From: JANNHP01 sp031404455
Lineage (GTDB): Bacteria > Planctomycetota > JAJSAM01 > JAJVHW01
Assembly (NCBI GenBank): GCA_031404455.1
Contig: JANNHP010000265.1
Coordinates: 1 to 21,223 of the forward strand
Direction: 5' to 3'
Length of the DNA stretch: 21,223 bases
The notes beneath the pieces are model-generated. The model saw only the letters and a program-made list of their open reading frames with translations. It was not told where the DNA came from and did not search any database. The position numbers were made by a program, and so were the translations under genes. This document shows positions 6,980 to 15,070 of this stretch, one piece after another. Within the stretch, counting starts at the first letter, position 1. Every line of letters starts with the position of its first letter.

Positions 6980-9088
6980 ATGCTCCCCCTCGCCCGCGCC
7001 GCCGCGGCGGCCGTCGTCTTGCTCGCCGCCGCGATGGCCACCGGATGCCGAGATGAACCCGAAGCGCCGCCGCGTCTTCCCGCCACCCTTCCCCACGACG
7101 AGGGCGTCGCCCTCGGCTCCGACGGCTCGCTCGTCACCCGCGGCGTCGGCCCGACCTGCATCCCCTGCCACGGCAAGATCGCCGACCTCTACCGCTCGAG
7201 CGGGATGAGCGACGCGATGACGCTCCCCTCCGGCGCGGGCTCGATCGAATCCTCCCTCGTCGGCAAGACCTGCGTCGATGCCGCCACCGGAATCACCATC
7301 CGCTTCGAGGCGCGCGACGGCCGCTACTTCCAGAGGATCGTCTACGTGGACGCTGCCGGCGTCGAGCGCGGGAGTCACGAGTTCCCGATCGACCTGATCG
7401 TCGGGAGCGGCCACGCGACCCGCACCTACCTCGCCGTCCGCGAGTGCCGGATCGTCGAGCTCCCCGCGACCTGGTACCGCGAGACCGGCGCCCTCGCCCT
7501 CTCCCCCGGCGCCTTCTACCGCAACGCCGCGGGCGCGCGCGTCTCGCACCGCTGCATCGAGTGCCACGTCGGCGACGCGACGCCCCACGCCTCCGGCGCG
7601 CCGGGCCACTTCACCGGCGCGATCTCCCTCGGGATCTCGTGCCGGCGCTGCCACGGCGAGGCGCCCGAGCACGTGCGGACCGGGAAGCCCGCCGACGTCG
7701 TCAACCCGCCCGACCTCGACATCGACCGCCAGGAGGAGATCTGCGCGCAGTGCCATCTCGCAGCCGCGGTCGAGGTCACGAAGCCGGGGACGAGCCTTGC
7801 ACGCGACTACCGCCCGGGGATGCCTCTCGGCGCGCTCCTCGGCATCTACGCCGACGCCGCGTCGAAGGACGACGCCCCCGAGACCGGGATCGCCGGCCAC
7901 GGGACGCGACTGCGCCTCTCACGCTGCGCGACGGAGAGCGGGAAGGACGGCGGCGCGGCGCTCCTCTGCACGACGTGCCACGACCCCCACGAGGGACACC
8001 GCCTCCCCGCCGCGGAGCGCCAGCTCGACCGCGGGTGCGCCGTCTGTCACACGGATCAGAGCTGCAAGCTCCCCGCCGCGCAGCGCGCCGGGAAGACCTG
8101 CCACTCCTGCCACATGGCCGTCTACCCCTCGAGCGACATCGCGCACACGAAGACGACGGACCACTTCATCCGCACGCGCCCGCCCGCCGCGACGGGCCCC
8201 GCGCGGCGGCCCGAGGAGACCTTCATCGGCGCGCTCGCGGTCGAGGACCGCACGCTGAAGAGCCTTCTCGACCCCGAGGGCGTGCTTCCCGGCGCGAAGC
8301 TCCTGCACGCCCTCGCCTACGAGCAGGGCCTCCAGATGGCGGAGTGGGTCCTCCTGCGCGACGCCCCCGGATACGCGCGACGGCTCACCGAGGCGGCCGA
8401 GCGGCTCGTCCGCGAGGCGCCCGAGGACCCCGAGGCGGCCTTCCTCCTCGCGTCGGCGCGGCTCAGCTCCGGCCGGTCCGAGGAGGCGGTCGCGCTCCTC
8501 GCCGAGCACGAGCGCCGCTTCGGCCGCCTCCGCCGCGTGCGGCTCGCGCGCGCCTTCGCCGAGCGCGCGCTCCGCCGCAGCGCCGACGTCGCCCTTTCCG
8601 CGCGGATGGTGCTCGACGACGACCCCTTCGAGGAGTCCGCCGGCCGCCTCCTCGCCGAGGCGCTGACCGAGCTCGGCCGCGCGCCCGAGGCGGTGGCCGT
8701 CCTCGCGGACCTGCGCGCGCGCCTCGGCCCCGACACGATCCGCGCCAGGGAGATGGCCGACGCCGCGCGCGCCGCCCGCGACGTCCCCCGGGCCGTCGAG
8801 GCCGCCTATGACCGGCTCATGTTCCTGCCGCGCGACGCGAACCTCCTCTCCGACGCCGCGCACGTCCTCGCGTTCCAGAAGGGCGACGCCGCGCAGGCGC
8901 GCGTCCTCTTCCGCGACGCGCTCGCCCGCGACGCCGACAGCGTCGCGGCACTCGTCGGTCTCGCGCGCGTCGAGGCCGCCGCCGGTGACGCCGCCGCCGC
9001 GCGCCGCCTCGCCGAGCGCGCGGAGCGACTGCAGCCGGGCATCCCGGAGGTGGCGGACATCCTGCGGGGGGGCGGCCGGGGGCGGTGA
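6980..9088 (+). CDS. Heptaheme c-type cytochrome lipoprotein with TPR-like repeats
   Basis: The 702-residue product has a lipoprotein-type signal (hydrophobic 7-20, then ATGC with Cys23), so it is probably anchored in the periplasm or outer membrane. It has seven CXXCH heme-binding motifs, at residues 60, 192, 221, 255, 330, 353 and 374. The first is followed by LYRSSGM, a pattern seen in multiheme proteins of the doubled-CXXCH kind; HDPHEGH follows the fifth. From about residue 430 to 695 the protein is Ala/Arg/Leu-rich and helical with TPR-like units (AFLLASARLSSGRSEEAVALL, ALVGLARVEAAAGDAAAARRLAERAERLQPG). The layout suggests periplasmic electron transfer with the repeat region docking a partner. 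The redox partner and substrate are unknown. Its TGA overlaps a GTG at 9085 (GTGA) that lies in the RR1 frame, though a better RR1 start lies further on. Confidence 0.9.
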   Translation: MLPLARAAAAAVVLLAAAMATGCRDEPEAPPRLPATLPHDEGVALGSDGSLVTRGVGPTCIPCHGKIADLYRSSGMSDAMTLPSGAGSIESSLVGKTCVDAATGITIRFEARDGRYFQRIVYVDAAGVERGSHEFPIDLIVGSGHATRTYLAVRECRIVELPATWYRETGALALSPGAFYRNAAGARVSHRCIECHVGDATPHASGAPGHFTGAISLGISCRRCHGEAPEHVRTGKPADVVNPPDLDIDRQEEICAQCHLAAAVEVTKPGTSLARDYRPGMPLGALLGIYADAASKDDAPETGIAGHGTRLRLSRCATESGKDGGAALLCTTCHDPHEGHRLPAAERQLDRGCAVCHTDQSCKLPAAQRAGKTCHSCHMAVYPSSDIAHTKTTDHFIRTRPPAATGPARRPEETFIGALAVEDRTLKSLLDPEGVLPGAKLLHALAYEQGLQMAEWVLLRDAPGYARRLTEAAERLVREAPEDPEAAFLLASARLSSGRSEEAVALLAEHERRFGRLRRVRLARAFAERALRRSADVALSARMVLDDDPFEESAGRLLAEALTELGRAPEAVAVLADLRARLGPDTIRAREMADAARAARDVPRAVEAAYDRLMFLPRDANLLSDAAHVLAFQKGDAAQARVLFRDALARDADSVAALVGLARVEAAAGDAAAARRLAERAERLQPGIPEVADILRGGGRGR

Positions 9089-9186
9089 CGGGCGCGGAGA
9101 ATCGCGATTCCCAGATTCGATCCGCCCGTTTGCGCGTTCGCAGCGGAGGAACGTCGGCGGCCGGTGGCCGCGACTCTGATCACACG

Positions 9187-9194
9187 GGAAGGAG
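9187..9194 (+). promoter_or_regulatory. Strong Shine-Dalgarno that sets the RR1 start
   Basis: GGAAGGAG lies 7 nt upstream of the ATG at 9202. It is the best ribosome-binding sequence in this stretch. It supports 9202 over the in-frame GTG at 9085 and over the ATG at 9433, neither of which has a comparable site. Confidence 0.65.
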
Positions 9195-9201
9195 ACTGGT
9201 C

Positions 9202-10137
9202 ATGACGCATCGCCATGGCGACGCGAGGGACGGCGCAGCGGTCCGCGCCGGGAGATCCCCGGAGGAGACCGTTCGGCGCAACGCCGCGCAGGTGAGGAGG
9301 CGGGCGGACGACGCGCTCGAGGGTTCGCGAGAATCAGGGACGATCCCTTCTCGTCGCATTCGGCGCGGTTGGGCTCGCCGGTCTCCCCATGGGCAGGCGG
9401 CGCCGCGCCGCGTGCAGGACACGATCCTCGCGATGCGTCCGACCCGCAGCGTGTCCGGAGTCCGCGCGACGCGGATCTCCGTGCTCATCGCCGACGACCA
9501 CGGGGTGTTGCGCACAGGGCTGAGGGTGCTGCTCGAGGCGCAGCGCGACATGGTCGTCGTGGAGGACGCGCCGGACGGGCGCACCGCCGTCGCGATGACG
9601 AAGGCGTTGCATCCCGACGTGGTCGTGATCGACGTCGCCATGCCGTTGCTCAACGGGCTCGAGGCGACGCGTCAGATCCTCGATGCCGCGCCCGCGACGC
9701 GCGTCCTCTCCGCGACCGAGGACGGCGAATGTGTCCGGAGCGTCCTTGCGATGGGCGCCTGCGGCTACGTGATCAAGAGGAACTCGTTCGTGACCCTGAC
9801 GACGGCCATTCGCGCGATCTCGAACGGCGGCCGCTTCGTCGATCCGCTCGTCGAGCCGCTCCTGAACGGCGCCTCGGGAGCCGGACGCGGGCCGGGCGAG
9901 CCGTGCATCGCGGACGCCGGGCGGCTGACGTCGCGGCAGACGGAGGTGCTCCAACTGATCGCCGAGGGCAAGTGCAACAAGGAGAGCGCTTGCGAGCTCG
10001 GCGTCAGCATCAAGACCATCGAGAAGCACCGGCAGAACCTGATGATGAGGCTCGACATCCACGACGTCGCAGGTCTCACCCGCTACGCGGTCGCCGCGCG
10101 CGTCGTCGACTGCCCCGACCGGAACGTTGCCTCGTGA
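9202..10137 (+). CDS. NarL/FixJ-family response regulator (RR1)
   Basis: The 311-residue product is a DNA-binding two-component regulator. Residues 1-90 are an Arg-rich, probably disordered extension. Residues about 92-215 form a receiver with the acidic pair in IADDHG, phospho-acceptor Asp144 (VVIDVAMP) and Lys192 (GYVIKR). Residues about 240-300 form a LuxR-type helix-turn-helix (LTSRQTEVLQLIAEGKCNKE...VSIKTIEKHRQNL). The receiver is slightly odd: the beta4 segment RVLSATEDGE is about two residues shorter than the usual RVLVLTxxxDxE. If translation began at ATG 9433 the protein would be 234 residues, closer to the usual family length, but that ATG lacks an SD. The gene converges with RR2, with 35 bp between stops. 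Confidence 0.88.
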   Translation: MTHRHGDARDGAAVRAGRSPEETVRRNAAQVRRRADDALEGSRESGTIPSRRIRRGWARRSPHGQAAPRRVQDTILAMRPTRSVSGVRATRISVLIADDHGVLRTGLRVLLEAQRDMVVVEDAPDGRTAVAMTKALHPDVVVIDVAMPLLNGLEATRQILDAAPATRVLSATEDGECVRSVLAMGACGYVIKRNSFVTLTTAIRAISNGGRFVDPLVEPLLNGASGAGRGPGEPCIADAGRLTSRQTEVLQLIAEGKCNKESACELGVSIKTIEKHRQNLMMRLDIHDVAGLTRYAVAARVVDCPDRNVAS

Positions 10138-10172
10138 TCGGAAGAGCGGCGGGTCGCGCCGGCTCGAAGTCG

Positions 10173-10826
10173 TCAGGCCTCGACGATGCCGGTCCGGATC
10201 GCGTAGCGGACCACTTCGCTGACCGAATCGACTCCGAGCGCCCGCATCACGTTGGCGCGGTGAGTCTCCACGGTCTTGACGCTGACGGCGAGCCGCGCGG
10301 CCATCTCCTTCGTGCTGAACCCCTCGGCGATGAGCTGCACGATCTCGCGCTGCCGGGCCGTCAGCTTGCCGGCCGCGCCGCCGGAAGCTCGCACCGGGGC
10401 GCCGCCCCGGCCGAGGAATCCCGACATCACGACCTCGGCGACCTTTGACGTGAAGTAGGGCTTGTGCTGCAGGAGCGAGGCCACGGCCGAGAGCAGATCC
10501 GGTGCGAGATCGGACTTCAGCAGGTAGCCGCGCGCGCCGGCGGCGAGCACGTCCCGGATCATCTGTTCCGATTCGTGGATCGTCAGCACCAGCACCTCGG
10601 CGCCGGGCCGGGCCGCGGTGATCTGCCGCGCGGCGTCGAGGCCGTTCAGATCGGGCATCGAAACGTCGAGGACCGAAACGTCAGGGACGAGCTTCGCCGC
10701 CAGCGCGACCGCTTCGCGACCGGTCGCCGCCTCTGCGCAGACCTCGTGCCCGGCCGATTCGAGGACGAACCGAAGACCCTTGCGGACCATGTCGTGGTCG
10801 TCGGCGATGAGGATGCGGCCACCCAT
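10173..10826 (-). CDS. NarL/FixJ-family response regulator (RR2)
   Basis: The 217-residue product has the standard two-domain layout and length. The receiver (about 3-120) has D9/D10, phospho-acceptor Asp54 (SVLDVSMP), Thr82 (VLTIHE) and Lys104 (YLLKSD). The LuxR-type helix-turn-helix (about 153-215) includes LTARQREIVQLIAEG and VSVKTVETHRANVM. All switch residues are intact, so it is expected to be a phosphorylation-controlled transcription factor. The start is placed at ATG 10826-10824, where the receiver begins. An open frame extends upstream to 11213, but that part is Arg-rich without a domain, and the in-frame ATG at 10877 has no SD. No dedicated classical sensor kinase is adjacent; the hybrid kinases nearby are possible partners. 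Confidence 0.9.
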   Translation of the reverse strand: MGGRILIADDHDMVRKGLRFVLESAGHEVCAEAATGREAVALAAKLVPDVSVLDVSMPDLNGLDAARQITAARPGAEVLVLTIHESEQMIRDVLAAGARGYLLKSDLAPDLLSAVASLLQHKPYFTSKVAEVVMSGFLGRGGAPVRASGGAAGKLTARQREIVQLIAEGFSTKEMAARLAVSVKTVETHRANVMRALGVDSVSEVVRYAIRTGIVEA

Positions 10827-11172
10827 GGCGTCACCGGACCCTTTCCCCGATCGGACGGCCGTCCTTCGGTCCTTCATCACGACCGCGAGCGGCTGAACCG
10901 CCCTCACCGCTCGTGTGCCGCGACATCGTCGTGCGGACGTGCTTCGAGCGCGCGAGGCATGCTGCGGCCGGACGCGATGGTATGTCAAGAGACGCGCCGG
11001 AGCGCCTCGATCGCCGCGACCGCGGACGGGCCGCTCGGAACGCGGGGATTTCGACGAAATCGACCGGTCCTCCAGCGCGATCCTGATGTGGGAGACATCC
11101 AGGGGCCGACGCCGCTTCGTGACCCGACAGTGGCTCGCTCCGCGACTCCCTCTAACATGGACGGGTGAACTG
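10827..11172. other. Divergent intergenic region RR2/HK1
   Basis: These 346 bp lie between the divergent RR2 and HK1 genes and should hold both promoters. Open frames cross it as N-terminal extensions of both genes, but they encode low-complexity Arg-rich sequence. A 15-bp palindrome (11047-11061) is the only distinct element. A TAACAT sequence at 11153-11158 could be a -10 box for HK1, but no matching -35 was found. Confidence 0.45.
11047..11061. promoter_or_regulatory. Candidate operator palindrome
   Basis: GATTTCG-A-CGAAATC is a perfect 7-bp inverted repeat around one base. It is clearly AT-richer than its surroundings and sits in the divergent RR2/HK1 spacer. NarL-type regulators bind short inverted repeats, so autoregulation by RR2 or RR1 is possible. 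No second copy was noticed in the window, and function is unproven. Confidence 0.35.
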
Positions 11173-12942
11173 ATGAGCTCATCGAACCGGCACGAATACG
11201 CAAGGGTGAGCATCCTGCTCGTGGACGAGCAACCGTCGCGGCTGACCGGCTACGAGGCGATCCTGGGCAGCCTCGGGCACAAGCTGGTGCGCGCGCAGTC
11301 CGGGATCGAGGCGCTGGGCCGGCTGAGGCACGGCGAGTTCGCCGTCGTGCTGCTCGACGTGAGCATGCCGGAGATGGGCGGTCTCGAGACCGCCGCCTTG
11401 TTTCGACGGCACCCCAGGTTCGAGAAGACGCCGATCATCTTCGTGACGGACTTCCACGTGCCGGTCCTCGATCGCCTGAGGGGCTATGAGCTCGGCGTGG
11501 TGGACTACGTGTACGTCCCCATCGTGCCGGAGATCCTGCGGAGCAAGGTCGCGATGTTCGTGGAGCTCCATCTGAAGCGCATCGAACTCCTGGCGCTGAA
11601 CCGGCGCCTCGACGAGGCGAACACGGCGCTGGCGCTCGCCAAGAGCACGCTCGAGGCGGACCAGGCGCGCGAGTTGCGCGAGTTCAACCGCACGCTCGAG
11701 CGCGCGAACGCCGAGCTCGCCAGCACCTGCGCGGCGCTCGAGGCGGAGGTCGCGCGGCGGGCGGCGCTCGACGAGACGATGCGGGAGTCGGACCGCCGCA
11801 AGGACGAGTTCCTCATGATCCTCGCCCACGAGCTGCGCGACCCGCTGGCGCCGATCGTGAATGCGGTCGAGATCCTGCGCCGCAAGTCGATCGACGACCC
11901 CGAGATCGGATGGTGCCGCGACGTGATCGACCGCCAGTCGCAGCACCTCGCCCGGCTCGTCGAGGATCTCCTCGACGTCTCGCGGATCACGCAGGGCAAG
12001 ATCGAGCTCGAGAGGTCGCCGGTCGAGCTCTCCGCCGCGCTCGGGCGCGCGATCGAGCTCACGCGGCCGCTGATCGACGCCAAGCGCCACCATCTGACGA
12101 TGGAGCAGCCGGGCCATCCGATCCGAGTCGACGGCGATCTCACGCGGCTCTCCCAGGTCTTCGGCAACCTGCTGAGCAACGCCGCGAAGTACACCGACGA
12201 CGGCGGGCGCATCCGCGTCGTGCTCGAGGAGGCGGAGCGCGCGGACGGCTCGCCCGAGGTCGTGATCCGCGTGAAGGACACCGGGGTCGGCATCCCGGCC
12301 GAGATGCTGCCGCGCGTGTTCGAACTCTTCTCGCAGGGGGAGCACACGCTCGATCGCGCGCAGGGCGGGCTCGGCATCGGCTTGGCCCTCGTCGCGCGGC
12401 TCGTCGAGATCCACGGCGGGACGGTCACGGCGCAGAGCGACGGGCTGGGCCGGGGCAGCGAGTTCGTCATCCGGCTTCCCGTGCTCGCCGCGCCGGCCGC
12501 AGAGGCGAAGTCCGCTTCCGGCGCCCGCGGGGCACCGGACCTGGAATCGGCGCAGCGCGTCCTCGTCGTGGACGACAACGTCGATTCCGCGCGGAGTCTT
12601 GCGGTCCTCCTCGAGGCCTCCGGCAACGTCGTGGAGATCGCGTACGACGGATCCCAGGCGGTCGAGACGGCGGCTGGCTTCCGCCCCGACGTCGTGCTGC
12701 TCGACATCGGCATGCCGAAGCTCGACGGCTTCGGCGCCGCGCGCTGGATCCGCGCGCAGCCGTGGGCGAGGAACGTGATGCTGATCGCGGTGACCGGCTG
12801 GGGCCAGGAGGACGTGCGTGCCGGCGTCCGCGACGCGGGGTTCGACGCGCACATGGTGAAGCCGGTCGACGTCGAGGCGCTCGCGGCACTCCTCGCCAAG
12901 CTCCCGAGCGGAAGGCGGGGCAGCCTTGTCGAGACGGTGTGA
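11173..12942 (+). CDS. Hybrid histidine kinase REC-HisKA-HATPase-REC (HK1)
   Basis: The 589-residue soluble protein lacks membrane segments. The N-terminal receiver (about 12-130) has phospho-acceptor Asp62 and acidic residues D18/E19. The usual switch lysine before Pro is Val115 (DYVYVP). A coiled coil follows (about 136-208) made of two copies of a 29-residue unit. HisKA has His219 in AHELRDPLAPI, with Asp where Asn is more common. The ATPase has Asn336 (N box, NLLSNAAKYT), DTGVG (369-373) and GGLGIG (398-403), so catalysis looks intact. The C-terminal receiver (about 462-578) has Asp511 and Lys563. The ATG at 11173 begins just before the first receiver; its SD is weak. The 3' end overlaps the next gene by 17 nt, implying coupled translation. 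HK2 is a close paralogue. Confidence 0.9.
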   Translation: MSSSNRHEYARVSILLVDEQPSRLTGYEAILGSLGHKLVRAQSGIEALGRLRHGEFAVVLLDVSMPEMGGLETAALFRRHPRFEKTPIIFVTDFHVPVLDRLRGYELGVVDYVYVPIVPEILRSKVAMFVELHLKRIELLALNRRLDEANTALALAKSTLEADQARELREFNRTLERANAELASTCAALEAEVARRAALDETMRESDRRKDEFLMILAHELRDPLAPIVNAVEILRRKSIDDPEIGWCRDVIDRQSQHLARLVEDLLDVSRITQGKIELERSPVELSAALGRAIELTRPLIDAKRHHLTMEQPGHPIRVDGDLTRLSQVFGNLLSNAAKYTDDGGRIRVVLEEAERADGSPEVVIRVKDTGVGIPAEMLPRVFELFSQGEHTLDRAQGGLGIGLALVARLVEIHGGTVTAQSDGLGRGSEFVIRLPVLAAPAAEAKSASGARGAPDLESAQRVLVVDDNVDSARSLAVLLEASGNVVEIAYDGSQAVETAAGFRPDVVLLDIGMPKLDGFGAARWIRAQPWARNVMLIAVTGWGQEDVRAGVRDAGFDAHMVKPVDVEALAALLAKLPSGRRGSLVETV

Positions 12943-14824
12943 GCCGGCGCCCCCCGGATCCGGAGCGCGGCGCCGCGTCCTGATCGTCGACGACGAGCCC
13001 GACTCGGCGATGACCATGGCCCTTTTGCTCACGAAGCTCGGGGCCGACGTCGAAACGGCGTACGACGGGCCGCAGGCGGTCGACGCCGCGGCGCGATTCG
13101 AGCCGCAGGTCGTGCTCCTCGACATCGGGCTGCCGCTGGTGGACGGCTTCGAGGTGGCTCGGCGGATCCGCGAGAAGATGGCCGGCCGGCAGGTGAGCTT
13201 CGTCGCGATGACGGGCTGGGCGAGGGACGCCGACCTGCGTCGCTCGAAGGAAGCCGGGTTCGATCACCATCTCGTCAAACCGGTCGACTCGACGGTCCTC
13301 GAGCGCCTGCTCGCGGACCTGCCGCCCGCCGTCGTGCCGCGCGCGCCCGCAGGGTCGCGTGGCGCCGCGGCGGACCCGACGGCACTCGTGGCCGAGATGA
13401 GCCACGAGATCCGAACGCCGCTGAACTCTCTCGCGGGCACCGCTCACCTCCTCCTCGGTTCGCCGCTGAACGCGGAGCAGCGCGGCCTCGTGGAGACGCT
13501 CCTGCGAAGCAGTGAATCGCTCCGCGACGTCGTCGACAACTTCGTCGATCTCGCGAGCGCCGAGTCGGGAACGCTCGGTCTCGACGAGTGGCCCTTCCGT
13601 CCGGCCGTGCTGGTGGAGGAGTGCCTCGCCCTCGCCGGGCGGCAGGCCGCGCAGAAGGGTCTCGACGTGACCTGCGTGGTGGAGCCGTCCGTGCCGGAAT
13701 CGCTCATCGGCGACGCCGCCCGGATACGGCGAATGATCGTCCACCTCGTGAGGAGCGCACTGCGGGCCACGGCCGCGGGCGGCGTGACGGTGAGCGTCTC
13801 GTCGAGTCCCGGCGGGGACGACAGCATCGACGTTCACGTCTGCGTCCGCGACACGCGCACCCACCCGCCACCGGGTCCGCTCCTGCCGCAGCCGGACGCG
13901 CGCGACCCCTCGCAGGGGTGGCACCGCCGCGGGGACGCTGCCAACCTGCGCGCCGCACGGATGCTCAGCGAGCGCATGGGCGGTCGGATGTGGGACGAGG
14001 CAGGTGCTGCGTCCGGCGGCGCCTGTCACTTCACGTTCGTCGCGAACCTGGCGTTGGCGCCGGTGCAGGCACCGCCTCCAGGTGCGCGTCGCGTGCTCGT
14101 CGCCGACGACGACCCCGTGAGCCGCCGATTGGCCGTCCTGCTCCTCTCAGAGCTCGCGCTCGTGGCCGACGTGGCGGCGAGCGGAGACGAGGCGGTCGTC
14201 GCGGTGTCGAGGACGGCGTACGACGTCGTCCTGGTCGACGCGCGGATGCCCGGGATGGACGGCGTCGAGACCGTGCGCGAAATTCGACGTGTCGCGCCGC
14301 CGCCGCAGGGTCCCAGCGTGATCGCCATGACGGCGTCGGTGTCCCGTCGGGACCGCAAAGAACTCCTGGCGGCGGGCGCGGCCGTCTGCCTCACCAAGCC
14401 CCTCACGGCCGACGCGCTTCGCGCGGCCCTCTCGGGCGTCCGGTCGTCGCCGGCGCAGGGGGCGGCGGCTGTGTCCGACGGCGGTGACCTCGATCAGTTG
14501 ATCGCGATCCGCGCCTCCAACCCGCCGGAGATCGTCGACCGGCTGGTCGGTCTCTACCTCGAGGACACGCCGGTGCAGATGGCACGCCTGCGTCAGGCGG
14601 CCGGCAGCGGGGATGCGCGCAAGCTCGAGCGCGTCGCACACCTGTTGCGGGGGAGCAGCGCATCGATCGGCGCCACTCGCATGCAGTCGCTCGCGTCGGA
14701 CGTGGAAGCGCGGTCGCGACGGGGCGAGCTCGGCGCGGCGGGCGCGGCGCTCGAGGCTCTCGAAGGCGCCTGGCTCGTCACACGCGGTGCGCTCGAGCAG
14801 TCGCGGCGAGCGCAGCAGGGCTGA
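12926..14824 (+). CDS. REC-HisKA-degenerate ATPase-REC-HPt phosphorelay protein
   Basis: The product has 632 residues. The first receiver (about 16-132) has Asp66 and Lys118. HisKA has an intact H box, EMSHEIRTPLNS (His160). The ATPase region is degenerate: the N-box asparagines are replaced (RMIVHLVRSALRAT, with His273 and Ser277), the G1 motif reads DTRTH instead of DTGxG, and the glycine-rich G2 loop is absent (GWHRRGDAANLRAARML). ATP binding and autophosphorylation are therefore doubtful. A second receiver (about 388-505) has Asp438 and Lys491. A C-terminal HPt domain (about 520-630) has His572 in VAHLLRGSSASIGA. The TTG start at 12926 lies inside the end of HK1, with GGAAGG at 12910-12915 and GGGG at 12917-12920 ahead of it. 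No ATG or GTG lies before the first receiver in this frame. It is probably a phosphotransfer hub for neighbouring kinases. Confidence 0.85.
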   Translation: MSRRCEPAPPGSGARRRVLIVDDEPDSAMTMALLLTKLGADVETAYDGPQAVDAAARFEPQVVLLDIGLPLVDGFEVARRIREKMAGRQVSFVAMTGWARDADLRRSKEAGFDHHLVKPVDSTVLERLLADLPPAVVPRAPAGSRGAAADPTALVAEMSHEIRTPLNSLAGTAHLLLGSPLNAEQRGLVETLLRSSESLRDVVDNFVDLASAESGTLGLDEWPFRPAVLVEECLALAGRQAAQKGLDVTCVVEPSVPESLIGDAARIRRMIVHLVRSALRATAAGGVTVSVSSSPGGDDSIDVHVCVRDTRTHPPPGPLLPQPDARDPSQGWHRRGDAANLRAARMLSERMGGRMWDEAGAASGGACHFTFVANLALAPVQAPPPGARRVLVADDDPVSRRLAVLLLSELALVADVAASGDEAVVAVSRTAYDVVLVDARMPGMDGVETVREIRRVAPPPQGPSVIAMTASVSRRDRKELLAAGAAVCLTKPLTADALRAALSGVRSSPAQGAAAVSDGGDLDQLIAIRASNPPEIVDRLVGLYLEDTPVQMARLRQAAGSGDARKLERVAHLLRGSSASIGATRMQSLASDVEARSRRGELGAAGAALEALEGAWLVTRGALEQSRRAQQG

Positions 14825-15070
14825 CCCCCGTCGCCCGGCACCGTGAACCGTGCGCGGCCTCAGGGATTCCCTGGCGGCTGCGGGTTTTCCCCGAGAGGAC
14901 GCCGGGTATTCAGCCGGCCGAACATCCGACCCGCCCGATGGAAGACCGGAGCGCCTCGTGCGATCTTTCCTTCGCGAAGTTCACGTCCGGCGGATGGGCG
15001 ATGGGAGATCGCGCGGCAAGCTGTCGCGCCTTCCCGACGTCTCCGCCGGCGGACTGCGCGGGAGGCCGCT

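Noticed and set aside
11179..13125. A 648-codon minus-strand frame opposite HK1
   Set aside because: It mirrors HK1, which has clear domains and motifs; the antisense product is Arg/Asp/Leu low-complexity sequence.
14860..14873. CAGGG-ATT-CCCTG hairpin after the HPt gene as an intrinsic terminator
   Set aside because: Only a 5-bp stem, no T-tract, and such short stems are common at this GC content.
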